Shown: piece after piece, positions 1 to 9,432 of the stretch
How the letters are laid out: each line of letters starts with the position of its first letter
How positions within the stretch are numbered: position 1 is the first letter of the stretch
Virus record (IMG/VR): IMGVR_UViG_3300044302_003410
Span: 1 to 31,212 of that record
Strand: one strand, 5' to 3'
DNA length: 31,212 nucleotides
DNA from: a virus
Translations under genes and position numbers: made by a program
The notes under the pieces: generated by a model
Told to the model about the DNA's origin: nothing
The model's database searches: none
What the model saw: only the letters and a program-made list of their open reading frames with translations

Positions 1-149
1 CTTTAGAAAAAGATAAAAGCATAGCTGCTAAAACATCTGACGAAATATTAAAAGCTGCTTTGGTTTTAAAAGAATCAGAAGTTATTAAGGCTACAGCTCA
101 AAATGCTAATGATTTACACATTATTTTAAGTGTGTTAGAGATAAGTTAA
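1..149 (+). CDS. 3' end of an unidentified phage protein (partial)
   Basis: An open frame enters from the left edge (first full codon at 3) and stops with TAA at 147-149, leaving 48 residues. The fragment is charged and helical, rich in Lys, Glu and Ala, and ends with ILSVLEIS. No motif identifies it. It lies just upstream of the virion-protein block on the same strand and probably belongs to that operon. The start is outside the window. Confidence 0.6.
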   Translation, partial: LEKDKSIAAKTSDEILKAALVLKESEVIKATAQNANDLHIILSVLEIS

Positions 150-170
150 TTATTGCAATAAGGAGAAAAA

Positions 171-404
171 ATGGCTATAAAAGACGATATTACCGTGATG
201 GCAGGAAAACCAACATTACCTGCTGTCGATATAGATACTAAATCTACTATCAAACACGCAACAACAGGGAAGGTTTATGCTGACGAAACAGAGGCAGAAA
301 ACGACATCAATAACCCTGAAACTAGCACAACAAAAGAGGACATAAAGCGAGACGTGGCAATAACAGTTAATAAATTACCGGACATATTTGGCGGAACATC
401 ATAA
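171..404 (+). CDS. Hypothetical phage protein, 77 aa
   Basis: A 77-residue, polar, mostly acidic protein rich in Thr, Asp and Asn, with no membrane segment or recognisable motif. The ATG follows a good ribosome site (AAGGAG, about 6 nt before the start). Its stop overlaps the start of the next gene by one base (TAATG), so the two are probably translationally coupled. By position it may be a small virion or assembly protein, but no function can be assigned. Confidence 0.7.
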   Translation: MAIKDDITVMAGKPTLPAVDIDTKSTIKHATTGKVYADETEAENDINNPETSTTKEDIKRDVAITVNKLPDIFGGTS

Positions 405-1540
405 TGGGATTTTTAAGTAAATTAATGAAGAACCCAATAGTGCAAATGGCACTACCAATGGCGCTTACAGGTGGAGCAAGTGCATTATTTGGAGGTGGAT
501 TAGGTGCAAAATTAGGAATTGGAAGTTTATTTAGTGGAATGAATCCACTCATGGCCAACGCGTTAAAACAAACAGCACTTGGTTATGGTACAGCAGCACT
601 TAGTGGATCAAGAAGACCAGGTAAAGCAGCAATGGCTGCAGGTCTTACATCAATACCGTTTTCATATTTAAGCGCAGCAAACGCCGCAAGAGGATTTAAC
701 GCAGCAAATGCAGGTGCTACAACACAAGAAGCATTAACAATGCAGCCAGGTGGAGCTATGAAAAATATACCTTTTGATCCTGTTGATGTAGAACAAGGTT
801 TCTTCATGCCATCTCGAACACCAACACCAGGTTTAGTTCCAACAACAGTGCCTTACACAGCACCAACTGTAACAGCACAAGATATTTTATTTGGCAGAAC
901 ACCAGAATCAGTAATGATGGGTCCATCTTCGTTAGATCAATACGTGGGTAATCAAGCTGATGCTATGCCAGGATTTAGTAAAACATTAAATCCAAATGCA
1001 ACTGGTCTTGCAGATGAATTTTTATACTCACAAGAAGTTCCAGGTAAAGCATTGACAATGCCTTCAGCAGATATATTTACTAAAGCAGTAAGAGATAAAG
1101 CTGGTAATATTATACCAGGTGAATTTACAACTAATTTTTTACCTACAGCAGTATCACAAGCAGCAGGATTATATGCAGGACGTGACACGCCGGAGGAAGA
1201 ATTTGAAGCAGCTAAACGTAGAAGAAGAAAAGAATTAGCATTTTTATATGGTGTTGATGAAAGTTTAATCGAAGGTGAGATGGACAATCCATTTTACACT
1301 GGAGCGATGATGAACGCTGGAGGAATAGCATCACTAAACATGGACATGGGCGGCAACGTCAGTGGCCCAGGTGGTCCAAAGGACGATATGATTGATGCAA
1401 AACTATCTGACGGTGAATTTGTTATGACAGCAAAAGCCGTGGAAAACTTCGGTAACGGTGATCGTTATGCAGGAGCAAAAAAAATGTATCAGATGATGAA
1501 CAAACTAGATCCAGAATCTGAAACAATGAGTGAGGTATAA
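404..1540 (+). CDS. Putative virion structural protein (378 aa)
   Basis: The N-terminal ~100 residues are rich in Gly, Ala and Met with weakly hydrophobic stretches. The middle is Pro/Thr-rich. Residues ~270-280 form a basic cluster (KRRRRKE). The C-terminus carries a GGIASL motif followed by a Gly-rich stretch and SDGEFVMTAKAV...GNGDR, a tail I know from virion proteins of uncultured marine phages, whose role is unsettled. It starts the large structural run and is coupled to its neighbours (TAATG upstream, next ATG right after the stop). A tail or virion-internal protein is the best guess; the exact role is not known. Confidence 0.7.
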   Translation: MGFLSKLMKNPIVQMALPMALTGGASALFGGGLGAKLGIGSLFSGMNPLMANALKQTALGYGTAALSGSRRPGKAAMAAGLTSIPFSYLSAANAARGFNAANAGATTQEALTMQPGGAMKNIPFDPVDVEQGFFMPSRTPTPGLVPTTVPYTAPTVTAQDILFGRTPESVMMGPSSLDQYVGNQADAMPGFSKTLNPNATGLADEFLYSQEVPGKALTMPSADIFTKAVRDKAGNIIPGEFTTNFLPTAVSQAAGLYAGRDTPEEEFEAAKRRRRKELAFLYGVDESLIEGEMDNPFYTGAMMNAGGIASLNMDMGGNVSGPGGPKDDMIDAKLSDGEFVMTAKAVENFGNGDRYAGAKKMYQMMNKLDPESETMSEV

Positions 1541-1888
1541 ATGGCAAAAAGTAAATTACTAAAAGCAGGTGTTAAAAAACTAGCTAGTCTTGGTAAAAAA
1601 ACTAAGCCTTATGCAAAGTTTAAAGGTAAACAAGCTGAACTAGCAAAACGTAGAGCTAAAATAATGGGCGAACGTATGCCTACTAAAGCACCAAAAAAAC
1701 CAGGATTTAAGTCTGGAGTAGCAGCTGGCGCTGCAACAACTTACGGTGCACAAAAAATAAAAAGTAAAAGTGCAGAAGCAAAAGATAAAAAACGAACAAC
1801 AAAAAAAGCTGCTGATGAGTTATATAAAAAACAAAAAGAAAAACAAAAAAAATATTACGATAAAAAAACGGAGAGTAAAAGGAAGTAA
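1541..1888 (+). CDS. Small, very basic virion-associated protein
   Basis: A 115-residue protein with extreme Lys content, in the N-terminal third and again over the last 40 residues, and almost no acidic clusters. Around residues 54-70 it has a short hydrophobic module, GFKSGVAAG...TYGA, preceded by KPYAK. A near copy occurs at the N-terminus of the 648-aa protein encoded at 3351-5297. The charge suggests nucleic-acid or membrane binding inside the virion. It begins directly after the previous stop and shares one base with the next start. No family is recognised. Confidence 0.65.
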   Translation: MAKSKLLKAGVKKLASLGKKTKPYAKFKGKQAELAKRRAKIMGERMPTKAPKKPGFKSGVAAGAATTYGAQKIKSKSAEAKDKKRTTKKAADELYKKQKEKQKKYYDKKTESKRK

Positions 1889-2343
1889 TGAAATGGAGGT
1901 TCGTAGAACCTCAAGATTATGAGTGGGTCATTGCTACTAGCAAGGAACACCACAAGGAATCTGACTGGAGTGAGGTAGAGTATAACGATGTCAAAGCTAA
2001 ACGATACTTTGATGTTGCAATAACAGATCCAAATTATTTTGCGATCCTTGTTGAGAAAGGTGACAAAAGAATTGGGTTTATGGCTGGAAGGATATTAGAG
2101 TATTCTTATAGTTACGAAACATTTGCGAAGGAACTAGAATTGTATGTAGATCCTAAGCATAGAAACGGGATGGCAGGAATATTTATGATGAAAAAATTTA
2201 TGGATTGGGCTAAGATAAAAGGAGTACGTGAAGTTCTCTTTGAGCCACGCCTTTCTGATAACGCAGTAAAAAAATTTGATGCGATGGCAAAACGTCTAGG
2301 TATGGAACATTTTGCGAACGCATATAGGAGAAGATTTGTATGA
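1888..2343 (+). CDS. GNAT-like acetyltransferase (phage)
   Basis: 151 residues with the layout of a GCN5-related N-acetyltransferase. An N-terminal helix-strand region is followed by central strands (FAILVEKG, RIGFMAGRI), then ELYVDPKHRNGMAGIFMMKKF. That last stretch matches the family's beta4 strand plus the acetyl-CoA pyrophosphate-binding loop (R/Q-x-x-G-x-G/A) and alpha3, here HRNGMAG. It ends with REVLFEP, the usual beta5 position. GNAT-like genes are often found among phage structural genes; the substrate is unknown. It overlaps both neighbours by a few bases, the next start by ATGA. Confidence 0.75.
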   Translation: MKWRFVEPQDYEWVIATSKEHHKESDWSEVEYNDVKAKRYFDVAITDPNYFAILVEKGDKRIGFMAGRILEYSYSYETFAKELELYVDPKHRNGMAGIFMMKKFMDWAKIKGVREVLFEPRLSDNAVKKFDAMAKRLGMEHFANAYRRRFV

Positions 2344-3347
2344 GTTTTGGTGCAGGCGATAGTCCACAGAATACACAGTTTCAAACAACGTATCAACGTG
2401 ACGCGCCACAAATAGAAGCAGCTAAGCTAGGCTTAATGGATGCCGCAAAAGAATATACCATGTTTGGTATGAGTCCTTTTGAGGCTGTTGATCCAACTTT
2501 AAAACCTGGTGACGAAGGCTACGGCGAATACAAATACACTGGCACTGACGGCAAGTATGCTGAAGGCACAAAGTATTCTGATCTTACAAGAGAACAGAGA
2601 ATGCGTGAAGGACAAGTTGATATACCTACACAAGGTGTAGCAGAGTTTGATCCGTTACAACAACAAGCTTTTCAACAAGCACAAGCTGGTATTGGTGCAT
2701 ACCAACCTTTTTTAAACCAGTCAACACAACTAACACAATTAGCAACACAAGCATACGACCCTTCATCATACCAACAATACATGAATCCATTCCAAGATGA
2801 AGTTATTGCAGGCATAGAACAACAATTTGAAAAAGCTAGAAATCAAGCAGCAGCTGGTGCAGGAACACAGGGTGCTTTTGGCACAGAACGTGAAGGAATA
2901 CAACGTGCAGAATTAGATAGGCAACAAGCATTAGCTGTTGGATCTGCACAAGCACAAAATTACGGACAAGCGCAACAAATGGCGCAACAAAGATTTGACA
3001 ATCAAATGGGGAGATACGGAGCAGCAGCTCAACAAATGGCTGGTCTTGGTGGTCAAGTGCAACAACAAGGATTAACAGATATTGGATCTCTAATGTCTGC
3101 TGGTTCAATACAACAGCAACGTGAACAACAGTTAACGGATGCACAGTACCAACAACAGTTGCAACAAATTTATGAACCATACCAACGACTAGGATTTACT
3201 TCTGATATCTATCAAGGTAACGTACCATCTGGAGCCATGGCTATATCAATGGGAACTGCACCAGGCAGCAATCCATTGGCGCAGACTGTAGGAGCTGGAA
3301 TTTCAGGTCTCGCTGCATATCAGGGCTATCAAAACATGACAGGGTAG
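2340..3347 (+). CDS. Gln/Ala-rich putative virion protein (335 aa)
   Basis: The central part, residues ~90-290, is exceptionally rich in Gln and Ala and predicted to be long helices. It includes YMNPFQDEVIAGIEQQ followed by a GAFGTEREG segment. I recognise this combination (a YMNPY/F-Q-x-x-V start, then a GAFG loop) from virion proteins of marine phages, but no function is established. The last 40 residues are Gly/Ala-rich and weakly hydrophobic. Translation is coupled to the acetyltransferase gene (ATGA). Likely an internal virion or tail-associated protein. Confidence 0.7.
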   Translation: MSFGAGDSPQNTQFQTTYQRDAPQIEAAKLGLMDAAKEYTMFGMSPFEAVDPTLKPGDEGYGEYKYTGTDGKYAEGTKYSDLTREQRMREGQVDIPTQGVAEFDPLQQQAFQQAQAGIGAYQPFLNQSTQLTQLATQAYDPSSYQQYMNPFQDEVIAGIEQQFEKARNQAAAGAGTQGAFGTEREGIQRAELDRQQALAVGSAQAQNYGQAQQMAQQRFDNQMGRYGAAAQQMAGLGGQVQQQGLTDIGSLMSAGSIQQQREQQLTDAQYQQQLQQIYEPYQRLGFTSDIYQGNVPSGAMAISMGTAPGSNPLAQTVGAGISGLAAYQGYQNMTG

Positions 3348-3350
3348 GAA

Positions 3351-5297
3351 ATGAACCCATTTCTTCGACCATTATTTAAACCTATTATTAATAAAGCTGC
3401 AAGAGCTGCATACAAAATGCAAGGCACTGCAGAAGAAGCTGCCAGTAAAGCATTTGAAAAGGCTAGACCTTACGCAAAAAATTACATGGACGCTGCAGCT
3501 GGTAATCAAGGTAGATTTAAACAAGGTGTTGCACTAGGTGGACCACTAGCCGCTTACGGTGCTTTTCCGGAAAGAACTACTACGCCAGAAAGAGACGATG
3601 CAGTTAAACAAGAAGATCCAACAATTAAACCTCCAACACAAGAAGATGATATATTTGTAGATGAAAATCAAGAAAAAGTTTCTGAAGATATAGAAATAAG
3701 TGAAGAGGTAAATGCAACTAATGACCAAGCAGACAATGCAGAAGCTAATACAAAAGCTGTAGTAGATTCTACTAACGCATACGCAGGATTAATTGAGAAC
3801 GAAAGCCTTACAAGAATAGAAGGATATAAAGATATTATAAGACAGATAATGGGTGATGGTGACGGCGCACAACAAATGCAAAGCACTGCACTATTAATGC
3901 AACTAGGTTCAGCACTCATGTCCGGTAAGTCCTTGGACCCAGGTCTAAAAGGTTTTATGGACATTGTAGGACAAGCAGGAATGCAAGTTGCACCAACACT
4001 ATTCCAAATGGGTGTAGAAAAAGGCAAGGCGGAGCGTGAGATAGGAGCAGCAGCTCTTAACATGTACATGTCAGAGCTTGATAAAATGCAAGACAGAAGT
4101 GGACCTTTTACTGTTGTCTATGAAAATTTATACAAAACAGATAAAAATGGTCAAATGATATATGGGCCAAATGGTGATCCAGTTAAAACAGGGTCACGAA
4201 GAGTGCAAACTTTCTACCGTAAGAGTCCAGAGATACAAAACTTTATGAACATGAACAGTGAATTAGGATATGACAGATTTACATTTGTAGATACATCAGC
4301 ATCAAAAGAAGGAATGAATGTTGCTGGGTATGGTGGAGGCACTGCTACATTCCAAACTGACGCTGCACAAGCTGACCAATTAAAATATTCTAAATATTTA
4401 AAACGTACACTCGATACAATGGCTGATTACATTATGCCTATATTAATAGACCAGAAAGATGTAGTGGCAGGTGCAATTGGAGAGTTTGGTAGATACGTTG
4501 GACCTAAAATATCTTTGCTTAACCAAATAATGAGCACTGCTGTTAGTGAAAGTGGTGACTTAAAACAATTTGAAACACAAGCATTTGATTTTGCAAAAGA
4601 AATAACTGTACCAGAAAAAGCTACTTATCAAATGGATATAGGTGGTGGCACTACTATTGGTGTATTTGTAGACACAGGAAACAAGTACGGACAAAACGAA
4701 GGTGCTAGGTATTCTGATGATGGTAAAACAATGCTTGACCCAGGTACACCAGCAGAAATTGTAGTGTGGGATGACATGAAATTAATTCTTGAAAATCCTA
4801 ATCGTTCTGCATTAATGACTTTTGAAACAACACTTGGTCTTGCACTTGCAAGAGACAGACAGCCAACTGGTCGTATGTTAGCAGACGTTCTTCGTAGATC
4901 ATTTGCAGACACAAGAATGACTGGTTTTGGTGGCACGACATCTACTGATCCAAATCAAGTAATAGAAAACTATGCATTTATATTTAACCAATTATCTAGA
5001 AACATGGCTGGTGCTTTAGAAGGTGCAGGGTTGACAAGTGATTATGATAAATCACAACAGTTTGGATTAACATATGCACCTGATGATTTTAAAATTAAAG
5101 GTATAGATAAATTTGCTAACTCTTATTATATGCTTAGACAAAACGATAAAACAAATTTCTTTAAGCATGATATTGTAGGTGCAGAGTTGTATGGTGCATA
5201 CGCACAATCAATAAAAGGTGGTTTAAACGCTGACCACAATGAAAACAAACAAAGTAGTGAAGATATTAAAAACAGTTACTTGGAGCAACTTGAATAA
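3351..5297 (+). CDS. Large putative virion protein (648 aa), possibly ejected
   Basis: The N-terminal ~75 residues hold a basic amphipathic segment, RPYAK and RFKQGVALGGPLAAYGA, resembling the basic protein at 1541-1888. Residues ~80-130 are an acidic low-complexity linker. The rest looks globular, with no enzymatic motif I recognise. It ends in the last bases before the next start (TAATG). Size, position and the N-terminal membrane-like module fit an internal or DNA-ejection protein of a short-tailed phage, which is inference. Confidence 0.7.
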   Translation: MNPFLRPLFKPIINKAARAAYKMQGTAEEAASKAFEKARPYAKNYMDAAAGNQGRFKQGVALGGPLAAYGAFPERTTTPERDDAVKQEDPTIKPPTQEDDIFVDENQEKVSEDIEISEEVNATNDQADNAEANTKAVVDSTNAYAGLIENESLTRIEGYKDIIRQIMGDGDGAQQMQSTALLMQLGSALMSGKSLDPGLKGFMDIVGQAGMQVAPTLFQMGVEKGKAEREIGAAALNMYMSELDKMQDRSGPFTVVYENLYKTDKNGQMIYGPNGDPVKTGSRRVQTFYRKSPEIQNFMNMNSELGYDRFTFVDTSASKEGMNVAGYGGGTATFQTDAAQADQLKYSKYLKRTLDTMADYIMPILIDQKDVVAGAIGEFGRYVGPKISLLNQIMSTAVSESGDLKQFETQAFDFAKEITVPEKATYQMDIGGGTTIGVFVDTGNKYGQNEGARYSDDGKTMLDPGTPAEIVVWDDMKLILENPNRSALMTFETTLGLALARDRQPTGRMLADVLRRSFADTRMTGFGGTTSTDPNQVIENYAFIFNQLSRNMAGALEGAGLTSDYDKSQQFGLTYAPDDFKIKGIDKFANSYYMLRQNDKTNFFKHDIVGAELYGAYAQSIKGGLNADHNENKQSSEDIKNSYLEQLE

Positions 5298-8200
5298 TGG
5301 CAACTAAAAATTCAGTACAAGCTTTTAATGAAACCGTAAGACCTTTTTACGAACACAAAACTGCATACACAGCAGAGAAAGGATTTACAGGAGAGACAAC
5401 TGAGGGTGGCGTTCCACAATCAATAGAAAGACAAAAAATAATGGAGGGCAGACAAGCTATTGATACAGTTCTTGATGTCCCTATGGCAGCAATTGGTTCT
5501 GCTTGGAATATACCATTTGGTAAAACAGGATGGCGTTACGGAAAAGATAACTGGATTTTACAATCCAAAGCAGACAAAGAGTTACGAAAAACAGAATTAC
5601 AAAACGCAAGAAATTACCGTGAAAGAAGAGACCGTGTAAGAGATGACATTTTAGAAATAGCACAAGCTGCAAAACTTAAATACGAAACAACAGGTGATAG
5701 TAAATTTTTAGATCTAGCTACACAAGCAACAAATGATTTACTTGCTAACGAAGGTTTAACACCAGAAAATGATTATGTTGTACTAACACCTGAAGTACAA
5801 GATTTACGTGACGGCATAGGATTATTCACAAACAATCCTAATCCTTATCCGGCAGTAGAAGCTAGTATGTATATTGCTGGTGGTATTGCAGGATCTGTAA
5901 AAGGTGAAAAACTTGTAAGAGATAAATTTTTAAAAGGTGCAGCAAAGTCATTTGCAAAATCAAAAGGCAACTGGTTTGCAAGATCTGTAGGAGCAGTTAC
6001 TGGTGGAGCTTTAGCTGTTGGAGTAGCAGATTATGGTTACGAAGGCATGTTAGATCTTATGGACAGAGCCGGTAAAGCAAAAGGATACATGCGTGACCCT
6101 AATCAACAAGCTAGTCTTGTTGATGCAGCATTAGCATCAGTTGTGCCGGACGCATTAACGTTTGGACCACAAGGTATTAATAGACCAGAACAAATGGAAA
6201 GAGTTAAAAATGCTACAAGTGCAGCAATATGGGATGCAGGATTAACTTCAGGTTTCTTTGCACTTAGACCAACGTTTTATGGTTTAAGAAGAACAGTAGG
6301 CACATACCCATTTGGTATGTTTAAACAAAAACCTAGTAAAGCACCAGGAGTTGTTAGTGGTAAAGAAATATTAGAAGGTGAACAAAGAATATTAGAACGA
6401 TGGATGCCTTCACAAAGTGAGCTTGATCAAGTTGCAACAAAAGGATTAAAACAACCAAAAGAAAAATTATCATACAACATGCCACTTGGTCTTGGTAATT
6501 TTTTATTTCGTTTATCTAATTCAAAAGCATTTAATTGGCTTGGTCCACGTGATCCAATAAAGCCTGGCACTAACGAATGGTTTCCTGAAGCTGCAGAAAT
6601 AGGTGGCACTATGGTTGCACGTACAAGTGTTGGCGGTGGATTTGGTGGCAAAATATCGTCTATGCTATCACCAGCTCCTATATTTGGTATTAGTATAAAA
6701 AACAACATGGCAAAACAAAGTGACTTTTACATTGATGGTGTCATGAGAAAAATGATTGGTGCGTTCGCACCGTATGCACACTTAGATGAAATGATAGATG
6801 ACTTTTCTTTCTTGGCATCTAAAAACTATAGAGGTTTTGTTGCACATGCAAAACAATTAGAAGATGATTTTGTTAAAGCTGCAGAAGGCATGGGCAAAGG
6901 TTTTTCTGATGAAAATTTAGTTAATGTTGCTAAACAAACATTAAGAGAATATGAATTAAAACTACAAAGAGATCCATCTGGTAATATTATACCATCAGAA
7001 GTTCGTGATAAATTAATTAATGTTTTAAAAAACCAAATAATAAAACCAGTTGGCGAAGGCAGAACACATGGCTTACGTGACGTATACCAAATGAAAGGAT
7101 TACGTGAACAACTTGATGATTTACTAGCACCACTTAAAGATAAGACATTAGCAGAAACATCTTATGCAGATGACATATCAAGATTAATGAAAGCGTGGGA
7201 AAATGATGTAGCATCAATAGAAAGAATGGGTTATCCTGACGTGGCAAAAGCTTTTGATGCGTACGATAAATTTGTATCATCAGGTTTAATGTTATACGGA
7301 ACCAACGTGGGTAAAGCAGCAGCTGGTGGTGAAGTTGCAACAAGAGGATTTGGTGTTGTACTTAATAATAGCACGACACGTGGTTCACATAGTTTATGGG
7401 ATACAGTAATTAAATCTGCAAGAGCAGGCAATCCTAATAGTAAAGCAGAAATACAAGCACTTAGAAGAATTGTAGGCGACCGTGGATATGTAAATGGTTT
7501 AGGTATGTACATAAGAGATTCTTTTGATGCAGCAATAAAAGAAAAAGAAGGAGTACAGTTTTTTGACGCAGCAGCATTTAGAGGTGCACTTGGTATAGGA
7601 ACAACTGGACCATTAAATAGATTATTTAAAGAAGCATTACCAGGACCAACAGTATCTAAATTAGAAATATTTGATCCAGCAACAGGAATATTTAAAAAGT
7701 TTGATGATGAAATATATGAAACTGGTGTAGGTAAAGGTTTAAAAGAAATATTAGGGGAAGAAGTTCCTGAAGGCATGATGAAAACAAATGCAACAAGGTT
7801 ACCAACGTTAGCAGAGTTTGATGATTTAACAAGAGTATTAGAAAAGTTATTTGAAAACGGTGTGCCTAGTGGTTCTAAGTTTATGATGCGTCGTGCAACA
7901 ATGGCCGGAACTAGAGGAGCTGCACGTTCTTTATTACCATCGACTGCAATTGGCAGAGGTGTGGCAGAGGGTGCAGGTGTTATTGGCGTAGGTCCTTTAA
8001 TGGCAAGTGCCGCAGCATTTTTAATTAACTATGGCGGTAAAGTTTTAACAAATCCAGTTGCAATTAGAGTGTTAAAAAATTTAACTGATGTAAATCTACC
8101 TAGCACAATTAGACAAGCAAACTTTGCTAGATTAGTTAGAATGTATCCAGAAGAGTTTGCAGCGTTTGATGCAGACCTTGCAGAAATGGAACAAGTACAA

Positions 8201-8674
8201 AAAGAATACAACAGAAATTCTAGAGTTGCACAAAAAGTAAAATCAACAAGACAAAACGTTATGGAGGGCATAGGAGAGGCAATACAACAAGCACCATCTA
8301 TTCCAGGAAAAATATTTGACAGTCCTCTTAATCCTAAAATATTAGATTTATTACCTAGTCAATCACCACCGTTAGGTGCACCACAGTTTGCACCAGAAGC
8401 AGCAGATGCTTCTGTCGGCGGTTATGATTCTGCCAGTGCAGGGTCGGTGATAAATAGGAACCAGAATTTTAACCCAGCAGCAGCTGGCGCGTTATATACA
8501 GGTAATACAGATGCAGCACTTGCTGCACAGTATGGTGGCGGAACACAATACGCCGCAGGAGGTGGGCTAATGGAAATGAATCCAATAATGAATAACCAAG
8601 GTAAATATGTCAAACCACAACAAGGCATGAATGACAATCCGTTTACTAAAAAAGGTATAGGGAGTTTAGTGTGA
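5297..8674 (+). CDS. Very large putative internal virion / DNA-ejection protein (1125 aa)
   Basis: The longest gene in the window. Several Gly/Ala-rich weakly hydrophobic stretches (around residues 195-205, 230-250 and 890-920) are separated by long helical, charged regions. The C-terminus is low complexity and carries GGGLMEMNPIMNN, similar in style to the GGIASL tails of neighbouring proteins. No lytic transglycosylase, protease or nuclease motif is seen. Its size and place next to the other large virion proteins suggest the internal-core or ejection proteins of podoviruses. The alternative is a large tail protein. It overlaps the next gene by GTGA. Confidence 0.7.
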   Translation: MATKNSVQAFNETVRPFYEHKTAYTAEKGFTGETTEGGVPQSIERQKIMEGRQAIDTVLDVPMAAIGSAWNIPFGKTGWRYGKDNWILQSKADKELRKTELQNARNYRERRDRVRDDILEIAQAAKLKYETTGDSKFLDLATQATNDLLANEGLTPENDYVVLTPEVQDLRDGIGLFTNNPNPYPAVEASMYIAGGIAGSVKGEKLVRDKFLKGAAKSFAKSKGNWFARSVGAVTGGALAVGVADYGYEGMLDLMDRAGKAKGYMRDPNQQASLVDAALASVVPDALTFGPQGINRPEQMERVKNATSAAIWDAGLTSGFFALRPTFYGLRRTVGTYPFGMFKQKPSKAPGVVSGKEILEGEQRILERWMPSQSELDQVATKGLKQPKEKLSYNMPLGLGNFLFRLSNSKAFNWLGPRDPIKPGTNEWFPEAAEIGGTMVARTSVGGGFGGKISSMLSPAPIFGISIKNNMAKQSDFYIDGVMRKMIGAFAPYAHLDEMIDDFSFLASKNYRGFVAHAKQLEDDFVKAAEGMGKGFSDENLVNVAKQTLREYELKLQRDPSGNIIPSEVRDKLINVLKNQIIKPVGEGRTHGLRDVYQMKGLREQLDDLLAPLKDKTLAETSYADDISRLMKAWENDVASIERMGYPDVAKAFDAYDKFVSSGLMLYGTNVGKAAAGGEVATRGFGVVLNNSTTRGSHSLWDTVIKSARAGNPNSKAEIQALRRIVGDRGYVNGLGMYIRDSFDAAIKEKEGVQFFDAAAFRGALGIGTTGPLNRLFKEALPGPTVSKLEIFDPATGIFKKFDDEIYETGVGKGLKEILGEEVPEGMMKTNATRLPTLAEFDDLTRVLEKLFENGVPSGSKFMMRRATMAGTRGAARSLLPSTAIGRGVAEGAGVIGVGPLMASAAAFLINYGGKVLTNPVAIRVLKNLTDVNLPSTIRQANFARLVRMYPEEFAAFDADLAEMEQVQKEYNRNSRVAQKVKSTRQNVMEGIGEAIQQAPSIPGKIFDSPLNPKILDLLPSQSPPLGAPQFAPEAADASVGGYDSASAGSVINRNQNFNPAAAGALYTGNTDAALAAQYGGGTQYAAGGGLMEMNPIMNNQGKYVKPQQGMNDNPFTKKGIGSLV

Positions 8675-9213
8675 GCAGTTTAAAAAAAGGTGTATTAACA
8701 TCTGGTGATAATTTTTCTAGACGAGAGGATATAAGAAACCGAAGAGGTGAAATGTTTAGACAATTTAAAAATTCTTTGTCTCCTCAAATATCTGAAAGAA
8801 GAAATAATATTGTTGATGCAGCAAAAAATTCTGGTGTATTAGGACCTATTATAGAAAGTTATGAAAAAATAGATCCGTATTTACCTGACGTAGATATAGG
8901 GGACAAATCAATAAGGTACGACTACGAGAAGCCTATGGGCCCAGGTATCTTTAGTCTTGGTGGTCAATATGATATTGACGATAATCAATACGGTTTAGAT
9001 TTTGGATACAAATTTAGTTTTGATGATGGAGGAATAGCATCATTACCAACACCAGAAGGAATGCAAGAAAGTGAAAGAGTTCCTTTAACAGACGAACAAA
9101 AAGATTATTTATACGATTACATGTTAGACTTTATGTTTAAACAAAAACAAAGAGAGCAAATGGAAAACGAAGGTAGAATACCTCCGTTCAATTATTTTGA
9201 CATGGAAGTATGA
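8671..9213 (+). CDS. Hypothetical virion-region protein with GGIASL motif (180 aa)
   Basis: Starts at GTG, overlapping the previous stop (GTGA), with GGGAG 6 nt upstream supporting this start. The first half is basic and helical; the middle is Tyr/Asp/Gly-rich and looks like beta strands. Then DDGGIASLPTP repeats the motif of the protein at 404-1540, and the two genes share 15 identical bases over it. The C-terminal 50 residues are charged and helical. No family is recognised; a minor virion protein is likely. Confidence 0.65.
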   Translation: MSSLKKGVLTSGDNFSRREDIRNRRGEMFRQFKNSLSPQISERRNNIVDAAKNSGVLGPIIESYEKIDPYLPDVDIGDKSIRYDYEKPMGPGIFSLGGQYDIDDNQYGLDFGYKFSFDDGGIASLPTPEGMQESERVPLTDEQKDYLYDYMLDFMFKQKQREQMENEGRIPPFNYFDMEV

Positions 9214-9413
9214 CCTTTAAAGATATAGTATGGTTAGTTGGTGTTGTTCTAGCTTTAGGCGGAACGTGGGGTATGACTTCACAAAGAGTATCTGCATTAG
9301 AAAAAGACATGGATAGATTAGAAACATCATTACAATTATTATATTCTATAGATTCACGTATTGCTGTCATAGAGACAGAGATAAAACACATCAACGAAAA
9401 GTTAGACAGGTAA
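9210..9413 (+). CDS. Holin-like small membrane protein with coiled coil
   Basis: 67 residues. One N-terminal membrane helix (about residues 5-24, IVWLVGVVLALGG) is followed by a heptad-patterned coiled coil to the end. Small phage proteins with one membrane helix and a coiled coil near the end of a structural block are often holins or lysis accessories, so a holin-like role is plausible. No endolysin is visible next to it, which weakens the assignment. It is coupled to the previous gene by ATGA overlap. Confidence 0.65.
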   Translation: MTFKDIVWLVGVVLALGGTWGMTSQRVSALEKDMDRLETSLQLLYSIDSRIAVIETEIKHINEKLDR

Positions 9414-9432
9414 GGGGCCGCTTGGGGAAAGA

